Source: Sulfurimonas lithotrophica
Lineage (GTDB): Bacteria; Campylobacterota; Campylobacteria; Campylobacterales; Sulfurimonadaceae
Assembly (NCBI RefSeq): GCF_009258225.1
Contig: NZ_CP043617.1
Location: forward strand, 1,488,001 to 1,552,000
Length of the DNA: 64,000 nucleotides
Direction: 5' to 3'
Shown: positions 55,214 to 62,114 of the stretch, one piece after another
Position numbering within the stretch: position 1 is the stretch's first letter
Layout: every line of letters begins with the position of its first letter
Notes under the pieces: model-generated
What the model was told of the DNA's origin: nothing
Database searches by the model: none
Seen by the model: the letters and a program-made list of their open reading frames with translations, nothing else
Translations under genes and position numbers: made by a program

Positions 55214-57970
55214 ATGGACTACAAAGAAACACTACTATTACCAACGACTAGCTTTGCTATGCGTGGAAACTTGATTGAAAACGAACCAAAGCGTTATGCT
55301 TCTTGGGATGATAAAAAAGTTTACGAAAAAATGAAAGCAAAACGTAAAGATGCGGACAGCTTTACATTTCATGACGGACCTCCGTATGCAAACGGTCATA
55401 CACATATCGGTCATGCACTAAACAAAACTCTAAAAGATATCATTGTCAAATATAACTATTTTAACGGTAAAAGTGTTCGTTTTACTCCGGGTTGGGATTG
55501 TCACGGTTTACCGATAGAACAGCAAGTTGAGAAAAAACTTGGCGGTAAAGCTAAAAAAGAACAACTGGAAGTTTCAAAAGTTCGTGAACTTTGTCGCGAA
55601 CACGCAGCAAAATTTGTAGATATTCAAAAAGATGAGTTTAAAAAACTGGGGATTATTGCCGACTGGGAAAACCCATATGTAACAATGGACTATAAGTTCG
55701 AAGCAAACATCTACCGTACACTTTGTAACGTAGCTAAAAAAGGTCTTTTAGTTGAGCGTAGCAAACCTGTATATTGGTCATGGGCTGAGCGTACAGCTTT
55801 AGCTGAAGCAGAAGTTGAATATGAAGACAAAGAGTCACACTCTATCTATGTAGCATTTGAGTTAAGTGATGAAGCCAAAGCTAAAGCAGGTCTAGTTGGT
55901 AAAGCCGCACTTGTTATATGGACTACGACTCCTTGGACACTTCCTGCAAATACCGGTATATCTTTACACCCTGAAGAAAAATACGTTTTAACTACTGATG
56001 GTTATATCGTAGCACAGGCACTTTACGAGTCACTATTAGAGTTAGGCGTAGTTAAAGGTGAGATAGCTCAGGAAGTGGAACAATCAGCACTTGAGAACCA
56101 AGTAGCTACAAATCCGTTAAACGGACGTACATCTAAAGTTGTTTTAGGCGATCATGTAATGATGGACAGCGGTACGGGTGGTGTTCACACTGCACCTGGT
56201 CACGGTGAGGATGATTACCGTGTCGGTCTTAAGTATGATTTAGAAGTTGTAATGCCAGTTGATGAGACCGGATGCTATGATGAAACTATAGTTCGTGATG
56301 GACTTTTACCAAACCCTGAAGAGTTTGTGGGTAAACTGATTTTCAAATGTAACGATAGAATTTTAGAACTTTTAGGTGATGCACTTTTATATGACTCTAA
56401 ATTTACTCACTCGTATCCACACTGTTGGAGAAGTCATACTCCATTGATTTTCCGTGCTACTAAGCAGTGGTTTATCTCGGTTGACGGCAAACCTGAAGGA
56501 CAAGACAAAACTCTTCGCGATATAGCTTTAAGTGAAGTTGAAAAAACGTCATTTTTCCCTGAAACCGGAAGAAACAGACTTAACTCTATGGTTGAGAACA
56601 GACCTGATTGGTGTATATCTCGTCAGCGTGATTGGGGTGTGCCAATAGCATTCTTTAGAGTAAAAGCTACAGGCGAAGTTATTTTAGATGAGAAAGTTCT
56701 AAACTTTACGGCTATGGTATTTGAGATGCACGGAAGTGATGCATGGTACTCAATGCCGACTGAACAATTACTATATCCCGGAAGCGGTTACAGTGCTGAT
56801 GAAGTTGAAAAAGTAAGCGATATTTTAGACGTATGGTTTGATTCTGGTTCAACTTGGTACTCTGTAATCAAGTCTCGCAACTACGATGCAGGTAAGTTTC
56901 AAGCAGACCTTTATGTAGAAGGAAGTGACCAACACCGCGGTTGGTTCCAGTCTTCTATGTTCTTAAGTGCTGCGATAGAGCATGTAGCACCGTACAAAGC
57001 TGTTGTAACTCACGGTTTCACTGTTGATGAAAAAGGTGAAAAGATGAGTAAATCTAAAGGTAATGTTATAGCACCTGAAAAAGTGTTAAAACAATACGGA
57101 AGTGAGATTTTACGTCTATGGGTAGCATCTAGTGACTACCAAGGGGATTTAAAAATCTCAGATGGCATCTTAAAACAGACTGCCGAGAGTTACCGTAAAC
57201 TAAGAAATACTTTTAGATTTTTACTTGCAAATATCAACGACCTTGAAACGCTTACACCTGTAGAAGATATGGGTGAGCTTGATAAGTGGATACTAAGCGT
57301 TGCCGGTAATGTGTTTGAGAGTGTACATACTTCGTTTAGCAAATACAACTATGTAAACGGTATGAATACACTTAACAACTTCATCGCAAACGAGTTAAGC
57401 GGTATCTACATGGATATCACTAAAGACAGACTTTACTGTGACGGTGAAAATGATACTCACAGACGTGCATCTCAAAGTGCTATGGCTATGATAGTTAAAC
57501 AGCTTCTTACTCTAATGGCTCCTATCATTACTTACACTTGTGATGAGATAGTTGAGAATGCTCCTGCTATCATTAAAGGTGATGCTGAGGATATCTTTGA
57601 CTTTATTTATGAGCCGATGGTAAAAGTTGAAAGCAGTTTTGATGGCGAGTATATGAAAAAAGCTCGTTTTGGTTTTGGTTCTGCGATAGATGCACTTAAA
57701 AAAGACAAAACTATAAAATCTGCTTTAGAGCTTGTAATATACACTAACTCGGATAAAGTTTTAGCACTTGAGAGTGTTGAAGCTGAAGACTGGTTCGTGG
57801 TTTCAGGCGTAAGTAATGAAAAAGGTCAGACTGAACTTGAAAGCTTTAAAGTTGATGATGATGAGTTTATCATCTACAAAGCTGAAGCTCACAAATGTCC
57901 ACGTTGTTGGAAATTTAACTCTGAAGCTGAAGACGCAACGTGTGCTAGATGTAGCGAGGTTTTAGCCTAA
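55214..57970 (+). CDS. ileS: Isoleucyl-tRNA synthetase
   Basis: Class I synthetase of 918 residues. HIGH motif in ANGHTHIGHALNK (about 57-70), CP1 editing domain with TTTPWTLPANT and a GTGGVHTAPGHGEDDY block, KMSKS in EKMSKSKGN, anticodon-binding helical domain, and a C-terminal zinc finger with CPRCW and CARC. Standard length. A small membrane-protein gene is coupled to its stop. Confidence 0.97.
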   Translation: MDYKETLLLPTTSFAMRGNLIENEPKRYASWDDKKVYEKMKAKRKDADSFTFHDGPPYANGHTHIGHALNKTLKDIIVKYNYFNGKSVRFTPGWDCHGLPIEQQVEKKLGGKAKKEQLEVSKVRELCREHAAKFVDIQKDEFKKLGIIADWENPYVTMDYKFEANIYRTLCNVAKKGLLVERSKPVYWSWAERTALAEAEVEYEDKESHSIYVAFELSDEAKAKAGLVGKAALVIWTTTPWTLPANTGISLHPEEKYVLTTDGYIVAQALYESLLELGVVKGEIAQEVEQSALENQVATNPLNGRTSKVVLGDHVMMDSGTGGVHTAPGHGEDDYRVGLKYDLEVVMPVDETGCYDETIVRDGLLPNPEEFVGKLIFKCNDRILELLGDALLYDSKFTHSYPHCWRSHTPLIFRATKQWFISVDGKPEGQDKTLRDIALSEVEKTSFFPETGRNRLNSMVENRPDWCISRQRDWGVPIAFFRVKATGEVILDEKVLNFTAMVFEMHGSDAWYSMPTEQLLYPGSGYSADEVEKVSDILDVWFDSGSTWYSVIKSRNYDAGKFQADLYVEGSDQHRGWFQSSMFLSAAIEHVAPYKAVVTHGFTVDEKGEKMSKSKGNVIAPEKVLKQYGSEILRLWVASSDYQGDLKISDGILKQTAESYRKLRNTFRFLLANINDLETLTPVEDMGELDKWILSVAGNVFESVHTSFSKYNYVNGMNTLNNFIANELSGIYMDITKDRLYCDGENDTHRRASQSAMAMIVKQLLTLMAPIITYTCDEIVENAPAIIKGDAEDIFDFIYEPMVKVESSFDGEYMKKARFGFGSAIDALKKDKTIKSALELVIYTNSDKVLALESVEAEDWFVVSGVSNEKGQTELESFKVDDDEFIIYKAEAHKCPRCWKFNSEAEDATCARCSEVLA

Positions 57971-58092
57971 TGCCTGATTTCACACAGCCTGTAGAGATGA
58001 GTTTTGTATTTATCTCTATCGGTGCTATCTTAGCTGTAACGGCTGTCGGTATCGTACTTGTAAAACTTGGAAAAAAGTCTAGAAATCCTTAG
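57970..58092 (+). CDS. 40-residue single-TM protein coupled to ileS
   Basis: ATG shares its A with the ileS stop (TAATG), the classic coupling arrangement. Product: short acidic/polar N-terminus MPDFTQPVEM, one TM helix (about 11-32, FVFISIGAILAVTAVGIVLV) and a basic end KLGKKSRNP, so positive-inside orientation puts the C-terminus in the cytoplasm. Too short for most gene finders. Family unknown; the sequence looks like a real membrane microprotein. Confidence 0.6.
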   Translation: MPDFTQPVEMSFVFISIGAILAVTAVGIVLVKLGKKSRNP

Positions 58093-58188
58093 GCTTTTTC
58101 TTTCTCCATTACACCTTCTATTTTCTAATAAATAATTTAAAATAATTTTTTCTGTTTTCTTCTATTTAGCTATTTTCAAGTTAATCTA

Positions 58189-58215
58189 TATATAATGTTC
58201 GTTGAATAAATAGTT
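58189..58215 (+). promoter_or_regulatory. Cassette-insertion/promoter element, copy C
   Basis: TATATAATGT, 6 nt, AATAAATAGTT; TATAAT at 58191-58196. Shares TTGAATAAATAGTT with copy A. Predicted crossover is between G58213 and TT. Element is followed within 20 nt by the AAGGAG site of the cassette gene. Confidence 0.7.
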
Positions 58216-58233
58216 CATATAAGGAGTATCTAA

Positions 58234-59190
58234 ATGGGATGGAAAGGTACAGTTCGCACATTAGGTGCAATGCATCGAGCAAGTGTGCGAGAAGCAGAAC
58301 GACGAGAAAGAGAAATTCAAAAACGCAATAAAGAACTTCAAAAACTTGAAGCGTTGGAGCAAGCAGCCTATGAGGTTGAAGAGTACGAGAATTATATTGA
58401 AACAATTTTGTCAGTTCATAAAAAACATACCGATTTAATCGATTGGAATGCTATTGCACAATCGACTAAACCATCTCAGCCTACTCAAAAATATCAAAAT
58501 GAAGAACAATTTAAAGTAGGTTTTTTTAGCAAGTTGCTGGGGAAAGAAGAACAACAACGAGAACAAGCAAAACTAAAAGATGAACAAATATATCAAAAAG
58601 AAATGGATGGGTGGAAAGAAAAATGTTCAGAATGGGAGTATGAACACCATCTTGCAAACAAACTTTTATCTGGAGACTTGGAAGTTAAATTAGAAATCAT
58701 AAAAGAACTAAATCCTTTTAGTGATATTCAAGAACTTGGAAGTTCATTAAAATTTGAAATCAGCGAAAGTCATATTCTGGAAGCTACATTAAACTTACAT
58801 GGGCAAGATGTAATTCCAATGGAAAAAAAAGCATTACTCCAAAGTGGAAAGCTATCAGTTAAAAAAATGCCAAAAGGTGAATTTTATGAAATGTATCAAG
58901 ATTATGTTTGCAGTTGTATGTTAAGAGTCGGAAACGAACTATTAGCAATTTTACCTGATGAACTTGTTTTAGTTCATGCTATCGATAATATGCTTAATTC
59001 AAAAACGGGTCATATGGAAGAACAATGTATCCTATCTATCGCAGTATCAAGACAAACTATTGAGTCCCTGAATATGGATTTGATTGATCCATCAGATTCA
59101 TTTGAAAACTTTGTATACAACATGAAATTCAAAAAGACAAAAGGGTTTGAGGTTGTAGAACCACTATTGGCTTCGAGCTTCAATAACTGA
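58234..59190 (+). CDS. Unrecognised protein, cargo of cassette C
   Basis: 318 residues, soluble. An Arg/Glu-rich helix or coiled coil (about 14-60; REAERREREIQKRNKELQ) is followed by a variable Gln/Glu-rich stretch (80-140) and a folded C-terminal half (150-315) with LEVKLEIIKELNPFSDIQELGS-type regular pattern and ILPDELVLVHAIDN. No known domain identified. Strong AAGGAG ribosome site. Flanked by a promoter/insertion element and an attC-like site. Codon use and AT content fit an acquired gene. Confidence 0.78.
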   Translation: MGWKGTVRTLGAMHRASVREAERREREIQKRNKELQKLEALEQAAYEVEEYENYIETILSVHKKHTDLIDWNAIAQSTKPSQPTQKYQNEEQFKVGFFSKLLGKEEQQREQAKLKDEQIYQKEMDGWKEKCSEWEYEHHLANKLLSGDLEVKLEIIKELNPFSDIQELGSSLKFEISESHILEATLNLHGQDVIPMEKKALLQSGKLSVKKMPKGEFYEMYQDYVCSCMLRVGNELLAILPDELVLVHAIDNMLNSKTGHMEEQCILSIAVSRQTIESLNMDLIDPSDSFENFVYNMKFKKTKGFEVVEPLLASSFNN

Positions 59191-59192
59191 GA

Positions 59193-59261
59193 TGCCAACA
59201 AATCAGTGGAGCCAATAAATTACCCTACGGGCAATTTATCGGCTCATTTTAAACGTTATAA
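59193..59261 (+). mobile_element. attC-like recombination site of cassette C
   Basis: Left box GCCAAC just after the stop, inner left TGGAG against inner right CTCAT region (GAGCC/GGCTC stem) with one extra G on the left arm, stem GAGCCAATAAATTACCC against GGGCAATTTATCGGCTC (15 of 17 paired) around TAC, spacer TTTAAAC and right box GTTATAA. Right box fits GTTRRRY imperfectly. Predicted crossover is after G59255. Confidence 0.72.
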
Positions 59262-59276
59262 GTCAAAGGAAATAAA

Positions 59277-59585
59277 ATGATATTAGAAGTAGCGATTTTA
59301 GATGTAAAGGTTGGTCAGGAAAATGATTTTGAAATTGCATTTGAAAAAGCACAGTCCATTATTTCAAAAATTAAAGGTTATGTGTCACATCAATTGCAAA
59401 AGTGTATCGAAACACCAAATAGATATATTTTACTTGTAAACTGGGAGTTGTTGGAAGATCATACGGAAGGTTTTAGAGGTTCAGAAGAATATCAAGAGTG
59501 GAAGACATTACTTCACCATTTTTATAATCCTTTTCCTACAGTAGAACATTTTAAGCCAGTAACTTATAACAAAATCCTGAAATAA
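59277..59585 (+). CDS. Antibiotic biosynthesis monooxygenase (ABM)-fold protein
   Basis: 102-residue ferredoxin-like ABM/dimeric alpha-beta barrel protein: EVAILDVKVGQENDFE, a middle helix, VNWELLEDHTEGFRGSEEYQEW and a final FYNPFPTVEHF. These act as small oxygenases or dimer partners; the substrate is unknown. The leader after attC C reads TTATAAGTCAAAGGAAATAAA, with an AAAGG ribosome site. Possible recipient gene into whose promoter cassette C inserted. Confidence 0.82.
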   Translation: MILEVAILDVKVGQENDFEIAFEKAQSIISKIKGYVSHQLQKCIETPNRYILLVNWELLEDHTEGFRGSEEYQEWKTLLHHFYNPFPTVEHFKPVTYNKILK

Positions 59586-59599
59586 AAAGGAGCTAATAA

Positions 59600-60058
59600 A
59601 TGAAACAAATTAAAAAATTATCAGAAGATATAAATTACACTGCAATAAATTTAGGTAATTTAGATAAGTTAATGGAATATTCTTTAATTCATCCTGTTAA
59701 CAAACAAGAGATTGAAGGAAAAGTTTTTTTAAAAGAAGCCACAAAAGCAACAGGTTCGGAAATTTCATTTAATTCACTTCCTCCTAAAACAGAACAGCCA
59801 TATTTCCATATTCATTATAAAAATGAAGAGACATATATTATTTTAAAAGGATATGGTTTTTTTCAAGTTGATGGCAAATATTTTAATATTGAAGAAGGTA
59901 GTGTTATAAGAGTTGCACCAAATGGAGTGAGAGGAATAAGAAATGATTCTGAAGAGACAATGGTATATATTGTGATTCAATCTAAAGAAAATTCACTTGA
60001 AGAATATACTACAAATGACGGTGAAAGAGTTCCTTTTGAACCAAAATGGAAAAAATAA
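59600..60058 (+). CDS. Cupin-domain protein
   Basis: 152-residue single cupin (about 45-135): motif 1 resembles PYFHIHYKNEETYIILKGYGFFQVDG with His-His-Glu metal ligands, and motif 2 is VIRVAPNGVRGIRND. Substrate or sensor role unknown. AAAGGAG is before the ATG and the gap to the ABM gene is 14 nt, so they are likely co-transcribed. Confidence 0.84.
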   Translation: MKQIKKLSEDINYTAINLGNLDKLMEYSLIHPVNKQEIEGKVFLKEATKATGSEISFNSLPPKTEQPYFHIHYKNEETYIILKGYGFFQVDGKYFNIEEGSVIRVAPNGVRGIRNDSEETMVYIVIQSKENSLEEYTTNDGERVPFEPKWKK

Positions 60059-60134
60059 AATAGCAATTTTGGAGTAGTTTTTACTTTTTTAATTTTCTAT
60101 AATTCTCCTACAAAGTTTTTAATTAAGAGGCAGT

Positions 60135-60962
60135 ATGAAAAAGACAACAAAAGATGATTATCTTCAAAGTATATACAAAGTCATTTTTTATATTGAACAA
60201 AATTACAGTGAAGATTTAACTCTTGAGGAATTATCAAAAGTTGCAGGTTTTTCAAAATACCATTTTCATAGAATTTTCAAATCAATCGTAGGTGAGAATT
60301 TGAGTGAGTATATCAGAAGAGTAAGGCTATCAAGCACAACTTTGAAGTTTAAGACAAATCTAAATATTACGCAAATCGCACAAATAAGCGGATATGAAAC
60401 AAATGCCTCTTTTTCAAAAGCTTTTAAAAATCATTTTGGGATAACTCCAAAAGAGTTTTCAAAAAATGCAAAAAAGAGAAAAGGAGATAAGATGTTAAAA
60501 CCTAAAATTCTAAATATAGACCCTATAGACGTACTTTATGCAAGAAAAACAGGAGACTATAGAACTTCTGCAGATGAAGCATGGAATGTAATAGTTGATT
60601 TTGCATATGCAAACGATTTATCAGGAAAAGTTAAATTCAGATACGGCATCGCTCATGATAATCCTGCTATCGTTGAAAGCGATAAAATCAGATATGACGC
60701 ATGTTTAGAGATAAACGACAAGTCCATAAAACCAAACGGAAAAATACAAGCAAAACAACTAAGCGGTGGCAAATATGCCGTATTTATGCATAATGGTTCA
60801 TATGAACAACTAGATAAAACATATAAGAATATAGGAGATTGGATAGTAGATAGCGGTGTGGAACTAAGAGATGAACCACAATTTCAAAAGTATCTTGACC
60901 TTGACCCCAGAGAAGTTGAAGTTCAAGATTTACAAACAGAGATTTATGTACCGATAAAATGA
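60135..60962 (+). CDS. AraC-family regulator with GyrI-like effector domain
   Basis: 275 residues: N-terminal double helix-turn-helix of AraC/SoxS type (1-112; LTLEELSKVAGFSKYHFHRIFK, ISGYETNASFSKAFKNHFG) and a C-terminal GyrI-like small-molecule-binding domain (118-275; LDPREVEVQDLQTEIYVPI end). The MarA-Rob type arrangement is typical of drug-responsive activators. The beta-lactamase gene follows by 32 nt in the same direction, so it may be the target or co-operonic. Confidence 0.88.
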   Translation: MKKTTKDDYLQSIYKVIFYIEQNYSEDLTLEELSKVAGFSKYHFHRIFKSIVGENLSEYIRRVRLSSTTLKFKTNLNITQIAQISGYETNASFSKAFKNHFGITPKEFSKNAKKRKGDKMLKPKILNIDPIDVLYARKTGDYRTSADEAWNVIVDFAYANDLSGKVKFRYGIAHDNPAIVESDKIRYDACLEINDKSIKPNGKIQAKQLSGGKYAVFMHNGSYEQLDKTYKNIGDWIVDSGVELRDEPQFQKYLDLDPREVEVQDLQTEIYVPIK

Positions 60963-60994
60963 TATGATATTATATTCAATCAAACAGAGGAAAA

Positions 60995-61789
60995 ATGAAT
61001 TTAAAAATCATATCTTTTAGAATTATTGCTATTTTAGTATTTTTTCAAACATACACTTTTGGGTGGGAAGAAAAACCTGAAATAGCAAAGTTATTTAATG
61101 ACGCACAAATAAATGGCACTTTTGTACTCTACGACGTAAGTAATAATAAATTTATCGGATATAATGAAAGCAGAGCCAAAACAAGATATATCCCTGCATC
61201 TACATTTAAAATTGCAAATTCACTCATAGGGCTAGCAGAAGGTACTGTAAAAAATGTAGATGAAATTCTTCCATATAAAGGAGAAACTAAACCTTTCATT
61301 GCCGCTTGGGGACATGACATGGGATTAAGGGAAGCCATTAAATTATCCAATGTACCTATTTATCAGGAACTAGCTAGACGTATCGGCTTAAAAGATATGC
61401 GATTGTGGCTCAAAAAGCTAGATTACGGCAATCAAGAGGTCGGAAATGTAGTCGATAGGTTTTGGCTTGATGGACCTTTAAAAATTACGGCATTGGAACA
61501 AAGCAAGTTTCTTGCAAAACTTACACAAAACACGCTACCTCTATCAAAACAAATTCAAAAAAGTGTAAAAGAAATCGTTTTAATCGAAAAAAGAAAAAAT
61601 TTAGAACTATATGGAAAAACAGGTTGGCAAAATGCACCTGATAAAGGCGTAGGTTGGTGGGTAGGATGGATAAAAAAAGATGGACATACCTACACTTTTG
61701 CCTTAAATATCGATATTAACAAACCTTTGGATGCAAACAAACGAGTTATGCTTGGAAAAGCAAGTTTAAAATTATTGGGATTATTGTAA
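60995..61789 (+). CDS. Class D beta-lactamase (OXA-like)
   Basis: Secreted serine beta-lactamase of 264 residues: signal peptide (1-23), S69-T-F-K72, SxV at S118-N-V120, YGN at 144-146, Trp in RFWLDGPLKI and KTG at 208-210, all class D active-site motifs. Normal length, so probably active against penicillins. It resembles the OXA enzymes of Campylobacter. Located beside an AraC-GyrI regulator in the accessory zone after cassette C. Confidence 0.94.
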   Translation: MNLKIISFRIIAILVFFQTYTFGWEEKPEIAKLFNDAQINGTFVLYDVSNNKFIGYNESRAKTRYIPASTFKIANSLIGLAEGTVKNVDEILPYKGETKPFIAAWGHDMGLREAIKLSNVPIYQELARRIGLKDMRLWLKKLDYGNQEVGNVVDRFWLDGPLKITALEQSKFLAKLTQNTLPLSKQIQKSVKEIVLIEKRKNLELYGKTGWQNAPDKGVGWWVGWIKKDGHTYTFALNIDINKPLDANKRVMLGKASLKLLGLL

Positions 61790-61893
61790 ATTAGAAAATT
61801 TAAATTTTGAAGATATCGATGCTTTAATATAAGCTATTGAAATTTCATCTATAAAAAGATAGACTTATAGTAAACTATTTTAAAGGATACAAG

Positions 61894-62097
61894 ATGTCTA
61901 AAACTATTGATTTAAAAGGAACAAACAGAGGTGTAATCTCTGTAACGAAAATCGAAGAACCTTACGGTCCGGGAAGCAATACGGTAGCTAGTATAGGTGT
62001 TTCTTTATCGGGTAAAGCAAATGAGCCTGAATGGAAAGTACATATCCCTTTAGAAAATTTAGACGATGTAATAAAGGCACTTCAAGAAATAAAATAA
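61894..62097 (+). CDS. Small conserved-looking protein (67 residues)
   Basis: 67 residues, beta-rich and hydrophilic (RGVISVTKIEEPYGPG, SIGVSLSGKANEPEWKVHI). AAAGGA lies 8 nt before the ATG and a TATAGT -10 about 25 nt upstream. Family unknown. It is followed 17 nt later by the large AAA-protease gene, suggesting one transcript. Confidence 0.68.
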   Translation: MSKTIDLKGTNRGVISVTKIEEPYGPGSNTVASIGVSLSGKANEPEWKVHIPLENLDDVIKALQEIK

Positions 62098-62114
62098 ATA
62101 TATTAGAGTAGCCA

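Noticed and set aside
61797-61820. AAAATTTAAATTTT palindrome after the beta-lactamase gene as terminator
   Set aside because: Stem is entirely A/T with no usable loop and no T tract.
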